58,048 nucleotides of DNA from positions 1 to 58,048 of the IMG/VR virus record IMGVR_UViG_3300030012_003463; one strand, 5' to 3'. The notes below the pieces were generated by a model that searched no databases, was not told the DNA's origin, and was given only the letters and a program-made list of their open reading frames with translations. This stretch comes from a virus. Shown piece after piece: positions 1 to 8,828 of this stretch (position 1 is its first letter; every line of letters begins with the position of its first letter). The position numbers and the translations under genes are program-made.

Positions 1-439
1 GTGCGTCAGAAAGAAGAGCAACACCGTCACCACCAGGGAAGTTGTTATCAAAACCATTATTTAAAATGTTTGCAGCTTTCACCTGTTTTGTGTTTGCCAT
101 GGAACGTGCAAGTGCTCTTGTATATCTTGCTGAGATTCTGTCATAAAGATTATCTTCAACAGCTTCCTCAGTGATTGCAAAACCAAGTGCAATTGTTTCA
201 TGTGTGTAACGTGCTGTGAAAGTTTCTGTTGCATTATCATAGATAATTGATCCACCTTCACTCTTCGTTCTTGCATTACCAAATCCTGATAACATTACTT
301 CTTCTTCGAATGCACGATCTGAAGTTTCTGTCTCAAAGATTTCTGCGTGTTGAGCGTCGTAGCGCCCATACTCCAAGCCGAACAGGGCGTTCAAACCTGG
401 CTCTAACTCTTTAACGAGTTGACTTCTAGAAATAGCCAT
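1..439 (-). CDS. Major capsid protein, N-terminal part (truncated by window edge)
   Basis: The 146 visible residues start MAISRSQLVKELEPGLNALF and continue with LEYGRY and a long stretch about antigenicity-neutral residues rich in E, T and R (FEEEVMLSGFGNARTKSEGG), ending LLSDA at the edge. I recognise this as the N-terminus of a HK97-fold-type major capsid protein as found in marine podovirus-like phages; the rest of the gene lies outside. The start ATG (437-439) follows a good GGAGG at 447-451. It is the last visible gene of the leftward head operon, after the putative decoration protein. The family call is by recognition, not by search. Confidence 0.75.
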   Translation of the reverse strand, partial: MAISRSQLVKELEPGLNALFGLEYGRYDAQHAEIFETETSDRAFEEEVMLSGFGNARTKSEGGSIIYDNATETFTARYTHETIALGFAITEEAVEDNLYDRISARYTRALARSMANTKQVKAANILNNGFDNNFPGGDGVALLSDA

Positions 440-450
440 AGTTTAACCTC

Positions 451-1029
451 CTATATGCCTGTAGTATCTCTATACTGATGTTTGTTGATTCTAACAAGAA
501 TGTTAGCGTTAGCAGCAGTATAGTCACTGTTATCAGGATCTGTTGAAAGATCATAAACAGCGAAGTTAGAAGCACTTGAAGTTGCAAATGTATCACCGTC
601 AATAGCGACATCGGAAATACCTGATTTTGTAGATCCTGCGCTATATGTAGCGATATTACATGTTGAACCGACTTGTGCTCGTCCAGCGTTTGAATCGTCA
701 CATTTGACTTCAAACACCACGTCTGGGTCTGTGATTACGCTTGCAACAATATCGTCTGCTACAATCGCCCCTGGATAGTGGTTTGAGAAAGTTGGTTTTT
801 GTGAAGTTGGGTCTGTATAGAAACAACCATTGAAAACACCAACAAGCTCAGCACCAGCAGAGGACCCACGAGAAATAGAACCATTTGCATTTAATACAAC
901 TGGGTCTCCCATGAAAATGGAATTCGTTTCATTGCTAGCAATGGTCATTTGTTGTTGACCTTGTCCGTTATAAGCGGAACCTTGCATAAGAACTGGACGA
1001 AATCCAAAGTTTCCTTGTTGATTTGCCAT
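451..1029 (-). CDS. Putative capsid decoration / head structural protein
   Basis: A 192-residue protein beginning MANQQGNFGFRPVLMQGSAY. It is rich in small and polar residues with many predicted beta segments (GDPVVLNANGSISRG, AELVGVFNG), no membrane segment and few lysines, as in head decoration or minor head proteins. It lies directly upstream of the capsid gene, 11 bp apart, in the classic place between scaffold and capsid. No catalytic motif is seen. The role is inferred from position and composition. Confidence 0.5.
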   Translation of the reverse strand: MANQQGNFGFRPVLMQGSAYNGQGQQQMTIASNETNSIFMGDPVVLNANGSISRGSSAGAELVGVFNGCFYTDPTSQKPTFSNHYPGAIVADDIVASVITDPDVVFEVKCDDSNAGRAQVGSTCNIATYSAGSTKSGISDVAIDGDTFATSSASNFAVYDLSTDPDNSDYTAANANILVRINKHQYRDTTGI

Positions 1030-1085
1030 TATATTACTCCTTTGTAATATGTTGTTAGTATTGGTCGTTCAACAAACCGTGCCGA

Positions 1086-1541
1086 TTACGACTTGTTTCC
1101 TTTACCAAATGTTACATTGGTACGCCTTTGGGGTTTACTGATCGGCATCCTTGGATCCTCGATTTTCAGTAGATCGCTGTCGACAGCCTCTTTTTGGCTC
1201 TCGGTTAGATTTTGATAATAAGCATTACGCTCTTCAACGGTTTCTACTGGCATACGAGCTAACAGTAACCCACCTACCCCTATCACACCTGCGTGTTTAC
1301 CATCTTCAATGGTTGGAAGTTGCCAGTCAGGATACTCATCGGCTCGGACTAATTCCCAACCTTCTCGTAATTTTCCCATGATATTTTTCGTATCATCATA
1401 ACCTCTGACTGATTCCCTAATCCATCGGTGTTTAAATCCATCCGGTGCTGGGGGTGCGTCTAACGAAGAAGGTCTAACCCAACCTTTTTTACGAGTTGTC
1501 TTTTCCCTAGTCTCGCTAGATCTTAGCATTTTATTTACCAT
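1086..1541 (-). CDS. Conserved head-operon protein of unknown function
   Basis: A 151-residue protein with a basic N-terminus (SSETREKTTRKKGWVRPSSL), then WIRESVRGYDDTKNIMGKLREGWELVRADEYPDW, then a Gly-rich segment (GVIGVGGLLLARMP) and a helical part (VEERNAYYQNLTESQKEA). It sits between the scaffold candidate and the decoration candidate, so a role in head assembly is likely. I do not recognise a named family. Confidence 0.45.
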   Translation of the reverse strand: MVNKMLRSSETREKTTRKKGWVRPSSLDAPPAPDGFKHRWIRESVRGYDDTKNIMGKLREGWELVRADEYPDWQLPTIEDGKHAGVIGVGGLLLARMPVETVEERNAYYQNLTESQKEAVDSDLLKIEDPRMPISKPQRRTNVTFGKGNKS

Positions 1542-1553
1542 ATTATCTCCAAT

Positions 1554-2480
1554 CTATACATATTTTGCGTATTGTTCAAGAGTAAGACCTAGTTTTTTTG
1601 CTATTGCAACTTGACTAGGAGTAAGTTTTACCTTTTTAGAACCGCCTGTTGTTTTTGAACGAGAGGCAGAAGCAACCACTTGTGGTGCTCTCTCTTTAGT
1701 TTCTTTGACTTCTTCTTGTTTTTGCTCGAACTTATGTGGAAATTGATTTTTCATATATGAATTAATTTCTTCATAATACTCATCGCTTTTAGGATCATAA
1801 CCTTCTCTTAAAAGTTTTTTATGATGAGCTAAGGCAGTAAAAGTCATCGCTTCATCTTGACCGAACCATTTGTTTTCTGAAGCCCATTGCTCGGCTCGTG
1901 GATCGGGTTGTCTTGGAGTAGGTTGTTGTGGTTGAGACTGTTGTTCAGCCATTAAACCTTCTTGCTGTTTTTGCAAGTTCTCTCTTTGTTGTTTAGAAGC
2001 AACTGCTCTCTCCTCTTCGATAGCTAGCCTGGTTAAAGCTCTTTGAGCCTCTACTTGTGCATTGATATCATTGTTATAAAGAGCATCTTGATAAGCTTTT
2101 TTAGCTTGCTCAATTTGAGATTTTACTCTCGTCTCATATTCACTAATATAATTTTCGTCTAAAGATTTAATCTTATTTTCGTAATCTTCATATTTTTTCT
2201 TTGCATTTTCTGCAAAACGAAGAGCTTCCTGTTCTCTTTGCTCAGTCTTCTCTATCCTGTCCAAAAGTTTTTTAATTCTTCTTTGAACATTTTTAGAATA
2301 CTTATCTAAGCCGTCATCTTTAGAATCGTCTTCTTCAGTTTGTTCTTGTTTGTCTTCAGTGGAAGCCTCTACTTTTTCTTCTTCAGCTTTATTCTCTTCA
2401 GTAGATTTATCTTCCTGTTGAAGTTCAACCTCTTGACCCTCTCCTGTGGTGTCAAGGTCTACCATTTTTTCTTCAGCCAT
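1554..2480 (-). CDS. Putative scaffolding protein
   Basis: A 308-residue protein. Residues 1-60 are extremely acidic (EGQEVELQQEDKSTEENKAE), residues 60-180 form a long charged coiled coil (RRIKKLLDRIEKTEQREQEA), followed by a Gln/Pro-rich linker and a basic C-terminal segment (SKKVKLTPSQVAIAKKLGLT). An acidic, helical protein with a small basic C-terminal tail that could bind capsid, encoded shortly upstream of the capsid gene, is the usual picture of a phage scaffold. No protease domain is fused. The assignment rests on composition and synteny. Confidence 0.65.
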   Translation of the reverse strand: MAEEKMVDLDTTGEGQEVELQQEDKSTEENKAEEEKVEASTEDKQEQTEEDDSKDDGLDKYSKNVQRRIKKLLDRIEKTEQREQEALRFAENAKKKYEDYENKIKSLDENYISEYETRVKSQIEQAKKAYQDALYNNDINAQVEAQRALTRLAIEEERAVASKQQRENLQKQQEGLMAEQQSQPQQPTPRQPDPRAEQWASENKWFGQDEAMTFTALAHHKKLLREGYDPKSDEYYEEINSYMKNQFPHKFEQKQEEVKETKERAPQVVASASRSKTTGGSKKVKLTPSQVAIAKKLGLTLEQYAKYV

Positions 2481-2491
2481 AATTGTCTCCT

Positions 2492-2911
2492 TTAATAAAG
2501 GGTTAGTACATCTTTAGGATCATCTAATTTTGCTAATACTTCATCATCGTTAAGAATGCGAATTTCTCCACCTTCAATCTTAACTCTGGAGCCTGCATAT
2601 TTTGCAAACACAATCCAATCTCCTTTTAAACACCAAGGTCCATTAGGAAATTTATTTTTATCAGCATAAGCATCTGGTCCCATATTTAAAATTAAACCAA
2701 CATTAGTTGTTAATTGTTGTTCTTCTATTGCTTTATCTGTCAACAATAAACCACCTTTGGTTTTTTCTACTCCCTTATAAGGAAGCACCACAATTCTCCA
2801 GCCTGTCGCTTGAGGAACTCTGTCCATGGCGGCCTTTTTATTCTCTTCTTTCTTTGTTTCATCTACTTTGGTTTTCTTTTGAAAACCTTTTGGAAGTATT
2901 ATTTTACTCAT
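2492..2911 (-). CDS. Phage GroES-like co-chaperonin (Cpn10)
   Basis: 139 residues. After a 30-residue charged extension comes a Cpn10 domain: GWRIVVLPYKGVEKTKGGLL matches the GroES N-terminal strand and mobile loop (GGLLL in place of GGIVL), followed by NVGLILNMGPDAY, KGDWIVFAKYAGSRVKIEGG and ILNDDEVLAKL at the usual C-terminal place. GroES normally has about 95-100 residues, so the surplus is the N-terminal extension. Phage co-chaperonins (T4 gp31, RB49 CocO) replace host GroES on GroEL for folding of the capsid protein; the location in the head operon agrees. The start has a GGAGG-like region shared with the upstream gene, which it overlaps by 8 bp. Confidence 0.85.
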   Translation of the reverse strand: MSKIILPKGFQKKTKVDETKKEENKKAAMDRVPQATGWRIVVLPYKGVEKTKGGLLLTDKAIEEQQLTTNVGLILNMGPDAYADKNKFPNGPWCLKGDWIVFAKYAGSRVKIEGGEIRILNDDEVLAKLDDPKDVLTLY

Positions 2912-3092
2912 CTTTCATTACCTCATTATATAAATCCTGGTAATCTATCAAAAACTGTTCTAGTCCGTGTAGCTTACCCAATTGATATTGGTATTCTTCA
3001 AAAGATTTCAAAGACCTTGATAGTAAATCCTCTTTCTTTTCCTCGATCTTCTGTTGAATTAGTTTTTTTACTTTATAATCGAAATGTTCCAC
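2904..3092 (-). CDS. Small coiled-coil protein
   Basis: 62 residues, almost wholly helical and charged (KLIQQKIEEKKEDLLSRSLK, LHGLEQFLIDYQDLYNEV). It overlaps the GroES-like gene at its 3' end and touches the holin gene at its 5' end, so it is translationally coupled to both. No known family recognised; such small helical proteins next to holins are sometimes lysis or assembly cofactors, but nothing shows that here. Confidence 0.5.
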   Translation of the reverse strand: MEHFDYKVKKLIQQKIEEKKEDLLSRSLKSFEEYQYQLGKLHGLEQFLIDYQDLYNEVMKDE

Positions 3093-3505
3093 TATTTGGT
3101 AAGCTTCTTACTTTTTTCCCAAGAGCGAAGGCCCGACATTCCGAGCAAGGCCGTGACGAGCGGGAATAAAGTCGACATATCAAGCTCTGGAAGTGGGTTA
3201 TGTTGAATACTGAAAGCAGCTAAAATAAAAACGATAAATTGTTTTAATACGAATTCCCACAATATCGCTAGGGCACAGGACATTCCGATTAGGGGCCTCC
3301 ACGACCGCTGCATTATACCACCAATACCTGTAGCAGTGGACTTAGCATCAGCTAAGTTAATATCCATTTGTTTAGAATTGATTTCGTTTTCTAGTTGTTG
3401 AAGTTTGATTTTGATTTGACCTTTTTCTTCCTCAGAAGTGTGGACACTGTCGATAACTTTACCAACAGTGTCTACTAAAGATCCGCCTAAAATTTTTGAT
3501 AACAT
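3092..3505 (-). CDS. Holin, GTA-type three-TM family
   Basis: 137 residues. The N-terminal half is an amphipathic coiled coil (EEEKGQIKIKLQQLENEINS, then INLADAKS), followed by the family hallmark QRSWRPLIGMSCALAILWEF and two further hydrophobic stretches (FIVFILAAF, LFPLVTALLGMSG), ending in a basic tail. This is the layout of the 'holin of 3TMs, for gene-transfer release' family. It would form pores in the inner membrane that let the endolysin pass. The likely endolysin lies far away at 30194-30583. Confidence 0.8.
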   Translation of the reverse strand: MLSKILGGSLVDTVGKVIDSVHTSEEEKGQIKIKLQQLENEINSKQMDINLADAKSTATGIGGIMQRSWRPLIGMSCALAILWEFVLKQFIVFILAAFSIQHNPLPELDMSTLFPLVTALLGMSGLRSWEKSKKLTK

Positions 3506-3508
3506 TGT

Positions 3509-3607
3509 TTAGAGGTATTGAGCTACGGCCCAACCGATAACTACGCCGATTACAAGCCATTTCTTCTTTGGGTGCTTTTCCCAAAGATCCTTAATCCATT
3601 TTTGCAT
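3509..3607 (-). CDS. Tiny single-TM protein next to holin
   Basis: 32 residues: MQKWIKDLWEKHPKKKWLVI followed by a hydrophobic segment (GVVIGWAVAQYL). A positively charged N-terminal half and one transmembrane helix suggest a small inner-membrane protein; beside the holin it may modulate lysis. Its ATG overlaps the stop of the gene before it by one base (TAATG), and a GGAG lies about 8 bases upstream of the start. Confidence 0.6.
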   Translation of the reverse strand: MQKWIKDLWEKHPKKKWLVIGVVIGWAVAQYL

Positions 3608-3777
3608 TAGAATACTCCTTCGAATTTAAGACCTTTAGAAGCGATACCATAACCTTTTTTACGCTTCTTATCCTCTGGCACAGATCCCACTGGCACTATT
3701 TTTCCATAAGGAATTTCCATCCCTTGAGACACAGGTCCTTTTTTGGGTGGTATTGTTTTGGTTAACTTTTTAGTCAT
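3607..3777 (-). CDS. Small basic protein
   Basis: 56 residues, MTKKLTKTIPPKKGPVSQGM at the start and KKRKKGYGIASKGLKFEGVF at the end. Proline- and lysine-rich, no membrane segment. It is linked to both neighbours by TAATG overlaps, which supports it as a real translated gene. Function unknown. Confidence 0.55.
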   Translation of the reverse strand: MTKKLTKTIPPKKGPVSQGMEIPYGKIVPVGSVPEDKKRKKGYGIASKGLKFEGVF

Positions 3778-4055
3778 TAGTGTAATGTTAAACTATTTTT
3801 AGGTGTTTGCAACTTACTAATTTGAGTAGTTATATAGGTGTCTGCAATATACTCTCCATAAGCATCTACCATTGCTTCACGACTCATACTTAACATAACT
3901 TGAGCTAATTCAACAAGATCTACTCCTTTTGCTGCTTGATCTTGAACAAAGTCCCTTGTTTCGTTAATTATTTTTTGAACACGTGCTTCTGTTTTTTTAT
4001 CTATCATATCCATAATGTAATATGGCTTAGGCACTTTTTCTACTCTTCTTTTCAA
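3777..4055 (-). CDS. Hypothetical helical protein
   Basis: 92 residues beginning MKRRVEKVPKPYYIMDMIDK and mostly helical after residue 18 (ARVQKIINETRDFVQDQAAK, LAQVMLSMSREAMVDAYGEY). It overlaps the 3' end of the small basic gene at 4027-4170 by 29 bases in another frame. Unknown function, head-operon position. Confidence 0.5.
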   Translation of the reverse strand: MKRRVEKVPKPYYIMDMIDKKTEARVQKIINETRDFVQDQAAKGVDLVELAQVMLSMSREAMVDAYGEYIADTYITTQISKLQTPKNSLTLH

Positions 4056-4170
4056 CTTTATTTATTGTGCCTTTATTTTTAGAAGCGTAAAATACTTTTT
4101 CGCCTTCTTTCTTTCCATATGTTTTTTTCATAGACTTCATGATTTTTTTACCCTTTTTGTTTAGAGGCAT
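4027..4170 (-). CDS. Small conserved basic protein (KGEKVFYASKNKG type)
   Basis: 47 residues: MPLNKKGKKIMKSMKKTYGK, then KEGEKVFYASKNKGTINKVE. The motif YGKK.GEKVFYAS.NKG is one I recognise from many phage head operons, next to portal genes; its function is unknown. The ATG at 4168-4170 is preferred over internal ATGs at 4138-4140 and 4129-4131 because a GGAG lies 6-9 bases upstream. It overlaps the portal gene 3' end by 23 bp and the next gene by 29 bp. Confidence 0.6.
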   Translation of the reverse strand: MPLNKKGKKIMKSMKKTYGKKEGEKVFYASKNKGTINKVEKKSRKSA

Positions 4171-6550
4171 CTCTTCTCTCCTGGTTCAATGTTTGAGTTG
4201 TCATTTTATCATACTGAACTTCTGCACGCTTATCTGCGATATCATAATCTTTTTGTATTCTTGCTTGATCAGTCGCAACTTTTTGTCTGAGTTTTTCAGC
4301 ATCTAATTGTAGTTTAGCTGCATCTATTTGAGCGTCTGCTTGATCTTTTTGTGCCTCTTGTTGTAATTCTTGTTTCTTTAATTCTACAACTGGATCAGGT
4401 TTTCCTGCACCGGATAATTGTTGTGATAATTGTTTTAATTGCTGCATTGACTGAGCTTCAAGTTGAGCAATCATTGTAGCAATTTGTTCAGGAGACATAG
4501 GTTGTTGCTGTGACATCATCATTGCCTGCTCTTTTGCTTTTAAAGAAACATGCTCCAATACGTGTTTTTGAAGCTTCATGGCCATCGGAGGATTACCTAA
4601 AATCATTTGATTAGTTCCAAAAATTAAATGGTTTTGAATGTGAGCGTCATGATTTTGTCCTTCGTAAGCTCGCATTAAATTTCCATCTAGTAAATCTGCG
4701 TGCTCCATTGCTGGATCTTTTGGTTCAACTGGAGTATCTTTTCTTAAAATCTGATCAACATCCTTTATTCCCAGGGCCTCATACATTCTTCGATAAGCCT
4801 CTTTCATGTTATGTAAATCAGGAGCGCTTTGAGCTAACTGTAGTTCTGTTTGAGCTAAAGTCACTCTTTGTGCAGTAGAGAATATATTAGGATCAGAAAC
4901 TGGTAAAACATCTAAGCTGCCATCAAAGTCTTCTGCTTTAATGGTGCGATCTGCACCCTCTACAGCGTAAGGATATGTTTCTGGTAAATAATCAGCAAAC
5001 ACTTTGTATAAAAGTTTAAATTCTTTTTTCTGAGAATAATAACAACGCTTATGAATCGCTGACATGATTCGAGATCCACGCTCCAATAAAGCAATGGTTG
5101 TTCCTACAGGGGCGTTTTGATTAGCATCACCTACTTGCATATCTGCAATCGAAGCAAAGCGTTGACCGGACTGAACTACAAAACCTAATAAACTATATAA
5201 AGTTTGTGATGGCTCTTTGTAAGGAAGAGGCATAAAAGAATTTCGAAGATCACCGTTCGGTGCATCAATATCTCTAAACTCTCCAGGCTGTAAAGGATCA
5301 GCGTCATCTCTCATACGAATACCGCGAGATTTAAATCCTGCTGGTAAATTTGATAAAGTTCCTGCATCTAATAACTGTCGTAAAATATCAGTAGCTGTTC
5401 TTGATAATCCACCTATCATGTGAATTAAACCAAAACCATAAAAACCTAATCCTGGCAAAAATTTATAATGAACAAAATATTGTTTCTTCATTTTCTTTGA
5501 ATCATCTTTTTCAAAGTTTCGACGAATGCCAACAACTTTACTTGATCCTTCTTCAATGGTGACAATATAAGGAATTTTAATTCCTGTTTTCTCTCCCATC
5601 TGATCTCTGTCTTCGAAATTTTTTAAATCAAGAGATACATGAAACTCATAAAGCTTAATTGCTTTATCAGCATAACTTGGTCTTATTCCCTCTAATTCAT
5701 CATATTTCTTTTGTACTTCATCAGCTTTATAATCTGAGGGTAAGATATCGACATCCTTATAAAAACCTGAAACTTGTTTTTTTCTAAAATCATTATAGCT
5801 CATGTTAATAACTTGACAGATTCTTTCACAGCTATCTAAGTCTGTAGCTAAATAATTAACAACTAAATCTTCTGCCGGGACAAACTTAGAAACAGGTCTA
5901 TCCATTAATTCATCGTAGTAAATTTTTTTAAATGTCGATCCCGCTAAAGGTAAGTGAAATAACATTTGATCATACTCAGGAGTGTAATCTTCCATTTTGT
6001 TCATTAACTGAAAATTCATAAACTCTTGAACGCGTCCGGCCTTTGCATATTTTTCTGGAGTCTCATCTCCCATGACGACTGTTCGCACAGGACCACCCGC
6101 TGGTAATAGTTCTTTAAATGCGGTTGCCTGGAACTGAGTTGCACTCTCGGCTAATAGTGGATGAGTCGCGGAACTCGCTCCGCGAAAAGGGTTTGTTCTC
6201 TCTACAAACTTTAAACCTAAAAGATCTAAACCTTTAATGTAAGCGTCTTCCCAATCTTTACGAGAAGACTTGTCGCTTTCAAAGTCTGCCATTAATTCAT
6301 CAGATAATTCACCTAGTTCTCCATCTTCTAAAACTTCTGCTAAGTTTGAGTAGAACTCTACTTCTTCAGGGATCGCGGCCATTGGATCGAAGTCAAGAAT
6401 TGCTCCTCCCTCTTCGTCCATTTGAATTTCTAATCCTTCAGGAGTAGGAATACGTTGACCATCAATTTCTACTTCAGTTTCTTTTTTGATGATCTCTAAT
6501 TCAGGCGGCCCACCTACTTGATACAAACCTTTATCGATATTATCTGCCAT
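4148..6550 (-). CDS. Portal protein (P22-like)
   Basis: 800 residues. An acidic N-terminus (about 1-100) is followed by the portal core with SSRKDWEDAYIKGLDLLGLK, RTNPFRGASSATHPLLAESA, FKELLPAGGPVRTVV, and FVPAEDLVVNYLATDLDSCE. The C-terminal 150 residues are a Gln/Lys-rich helical region (QQLKQLSQQLSGAGKPDPVV, then KKQELQQEAQKDQADAQ), like the barrel of P22-type portals. The size suits the long P22/SU10 class. It would form the dodecameric vertex through which TerL pumps DNA. Terminase genes lie upstream in the same operon. Confidence 0.85.
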   Translation of the reverse strand: MADNIDKGLYQVGGPPELEIIKKETEVEIDGQRIPTPEGLEIQMDEEGGAILDFDPMAAIPEEVEFYSNLAEVLEDGELGELSDELMADFESDKSSRKDWEDAYIKGLDLLGLKFVERTNPFRGASSATHPLLAESATQFQATAFKELLPAGGPVRTVVMGDETPEKYAKAGRVQEFMNFQLMNKMEDYTPEYDQMLFHLPLAGSTFKKIYYDELMDRPVSKFVPAEDLVVNYLATDLDSCERICQVINMSYNDFRKKQVSGFYKDVDILPSDYKADEVQKKYDELEGIRPSYADKAIKLYEFHVSLDLKNFEDRDQMGEKTGIKIPYIVTIEEGSSKVVGIRRNFEKDDSKKMKKQYFVHYKFLPGLGFYGFGLIHMIGGLSRTATDILRQLLDAGTLSNLPAGFKSRGIRMRDDADPLQPGEFRDIDAPNGDLRNSFMPLPYKEPSQTLYSLLGFVVQSGQRFASIADMQVGDANQNAPVGTTIALLERGSRIMSAIHKRCYYSQKKEFKLLYKVFADYLPETYPYAVEGADRTIKAEDFDGSLDVLPVSDPNIFSTAQRVTLAQTELQLAQSAPDLHNMKEAYRRMYEALGIKDVDQILRKDTPVEPKDPAMEHADLLDGNLMRAYEGQNHDAHIQNHLIFGTNQMILGNPPMAMKLQKHVLEHVSLKAKEQAMMMSQQQPMSPEQIATMIAQLEAQSMQQLKQLSQQLSGAGKPDPVVELKKQELQQEAQKDQADAQIDAAKLQLDAEKLRQKVATDQARIQKDYDIADKRAEVQYDKMTTQTLNQERRDASKQKG

Positions 6551-6578
6551 TTTTTATTTATACCACCTAATCGGTGTT

Positions 6579-8828
6579 TTACAACATGTCTATTTCAGGC
6601 AAAGGTATTACGTAACCACCTTTGGCTTTCTTTGTTGGTGACGTGTTTTTAGTATTTGAAGTCTTGCTCGATCGAATAGTTCCATCGGACTCGGTTTTGA
6701 GTTTTTGGTCGAGGACTTCTTGGGCTGCTGTTGCGTAATCTTTTGGTACACTTCTAACTCCTAACGCTGTATATAATCCTTGCTCAAGATACCATCTAAT
6801 GGCTTGAGTGTCACGAACTGTTTTTCCAATTAAATTGGATAAATCTGTCATGTATTTATCAAATATATTTTTATATTCTTTTGTAGGAGTCCCTGTATTC
6901 TCCAGGATTTTTCCATCTTTATCTTTCATAATATTTCCTTCAGCATCTCTCATGTACATACTTCCGCCCATTAATCTATTCATGCCTCTAATATTCCACA
7001 TATCAGTTACATTATTATCGTCTGTTCCATAGAGATTAGCCATAAACTCTCCAATTTTTGGACCGAAAGCTCTGTGTCCTGAATATATTTCATCCATTCT
7101 TACGCCTCCTGATGCTGGACCTAAATTTCCATATTCTTTTCTAAAATTATTTAACTCTCTACCTGTCATCTCTGAATGTAAAAACTCTAGGAAAGCTGGA
7201 AGACCGTTTTTTTGAATATAATTATTAGCTAAGTTTAATTGTTTAGCTAAATTAGTTCCTCTTTGAGTCCATCCTAGATTAGTGTTAGGATTTCTTAGAG
7301 GTATTTGTCCTGTGTCTGCGAATATATCAACAACTTGTAGTCCTACTTTAAAATCAGCTCCAACGTTTACGCCTGAAGAAGATATGGCCGTTGTGAAAAT
7401 TAATAAATCTTTTAAATCAGGATTATCTGCAAACTTTGGATTTATTTTTGGAGCAATCTCCATTGCTTTTCTAACACCCTCATCATACCACCCTTCTCCT
7501 GTAACCTCTTGCTGTAGCTGATAATTAATTTCTTGTAGACCTTCATCCAGCATTGCTTTGTAATCTGCTTCATTAAAGATATCTCTTTTTTTACCTTTAT
7601 CCAAAAATTCTAAAATATCAGGAATTTTTACATTCTTATCTTTTAACTTTGTAGCATTAGAAACAAATTCTGGTCCAGAGAATATTTGATCTGCTTTATC
7701 GAAAAATTCTCCTGCCTTTTTTCCTTCGATATCATATCCGAGTATTTTTACATCGACAGGATTACCTTCTTCATTAATAAAATCTGCATTTAATAAAATA
7801 TCACCTGCTTCTGTCAATGATCTTCCATAATTGTAAGTCTGTTGATTAACAAACTGTTCTTGTCCACTTGGGGCGCTAACAGTAATGTAAACAGGAATAG
7901 GAGTATCAGGATCTAATCTTCGAACATATTCTGCTCGATGTCTTCCCTCATGACCATCAATCTCTATTTGTCCTTTTTCATTTAAATTACCATTTAAGAA
8001 CGGAACACTTAATCCTGTATTAGTGTTTTCATAAAGTTTAAAGGCTGTCTTTGACTCTACAGTATTAAAATCTTTTTTTTCAGCCAACTTTAAAAAATCC
8101 TCTGGTTTCATATAAGTTAAAACTCTGTTTTTATATGTTGTCTCACCACCTGGGAAAGGATTAGCAGGATACTTAGCCCAAAATTTTCCTCCAACAGTAT
8201 CACCAATATATCCTCCTCTATCGATTGCTTCTTGTTTATAATCAACATTAGGGTTTCCTTTAACAAAATCTAAAATACTTTGATCTTTAAACATTTTGTT
8301 ATTTAGTCTCTCTTGAATTTCTTTTTCTTCATCAGATGGATTTTCTGGCGGCTCAAGAATTGTCATAATCATGTCTTGTAATCTAGGTGCAGGGGCCGCG
8401 GTCATTCCTATGTCATCAACAGAAACTTTTTCCTCTGGTGGAATAGGACTAGAAATTATTTGAGGAGTTTGATCTACTTGTGTAAACCCAATATCATCAA
8501 CTGTAACTTTTTTTTCTTCAGGAATAGGAGTAGATGTTGGTTTATTTAATATTTCCGATTCTTTTCTAGCTCTATCTAAATCTTCTTGAGTAGGCCCTAA
8601 ATAAACTCCATCAGGAGTATCTACACTTCCCATTTGATTAACAACAGAGCTAATAGGGGATCCTACTAAAATATTTAAAACATCATCAAAAGGAATTTGA
8701 TTATTAGAAAGCGCATTGATTATTTTATCTGCATTCTGTGCACCAACCGTGCTAATTAATAGTGGCCCTAAAATTTTAGGGTTCGATGCTGCCTGCTTTA
8801 AAATTGCTACGGGTATTTGTTGTACCAT
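6579..8828 (-). CDS. Large virion-module protein with ParB/Srx-like motif
   Basis: 749 residues between portal and TerS. About residues 200-340 contain KPEDFLKLAEKKDF and DGHEGRHRAEYVRRL followed by PIPVYITV; the G.EGRHRAEY motif resembles the ParB/sulfiredoxin-like fold (GxxRxxA). The N-terminal 150 residues are acidic and low-complexity with a repeated VDDIGFT/VDDIGMT element. The C-terminal third (QAIRWYLEQGLYTALGVRSV) is conserved-looking and ends KAKGGYVIPLPEIDML. A nuclease or DNA-binding role is possible, but a virion protein injected with DNA is equally compatible. Confidence 0.55.
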   Translation of the reverse strand: MVQQIPVAILKQAASNPKILGPLLISTVGAQNADKIINALSNNQIPFDDVLNILVGSPISSVVNQMGSVDTPDGVYLGPTQEDLDRARKESEILNKPTSTPIPEEKKVTVDDIGFTQVDQTPQIISSPIPPEEKVSVDDIGMTAAPAPRLQDMIMTILEPPENPSDEEKEIQERLNNKMFKDQSILDFVKGNPNVDYKQEAIDRGGYIGDTVGGKFWAKYPANPFPGGETTYKNRVLTYMKPEDFLKLAEKKDFNTVESKTAFKLYENTNTGLSVPFLNGNLNEKGQIEIDGHEGRHRAEYVRRLDPDTPIPVYITVSAPSGQEQFVNQQTYNYGRSLTEAGDILLNADFINEEGNPVDVKILGYDIEGKKAGEFFDKADQIFSGPEFVSNATKLKDKNVKIPDILEFLDKGKKRDIFNEADYKAMLDEGLQEINYQLQQEVTGEGWYDEGVRKAMEIAPKINPKFADNPDLKDLLIFTTAISSSGVNVGADFKVGLQVVDIFADTGQIPLRNPNTNLGWTQRGTNLAKQLNLANNYIQKNGLPAFLEFLHSEMTGRELNNFRKEYGNLGPASGGVRMDEIYSGHRAFGPKIGEFMANLYGTDDNNVTDMWNIRGMNRLMGGSMYMRDAEGNIMKDKDGKILENTGTPTKEYKNIFDKYMTDLSNLIGKTVRDTQAIRWYLEQGLYTALGVRSVPKDYATAAQEVLDQKLKTESDGTIRSSKTSNTKNTSPTKKAKGGYVIPLPEIDML

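Noticed and set aside
8329-8335. TCATCAG on the plus strand, i.e. CUGAUGA on the minus strand, as a second hammerhead core
   Set aside because: No stem II can form before the following GAAA and the stretch codes for PSDEEKE in the 749-aa protein. Similar CUGAUGA at about 25410 lacks stem II and GAAA.
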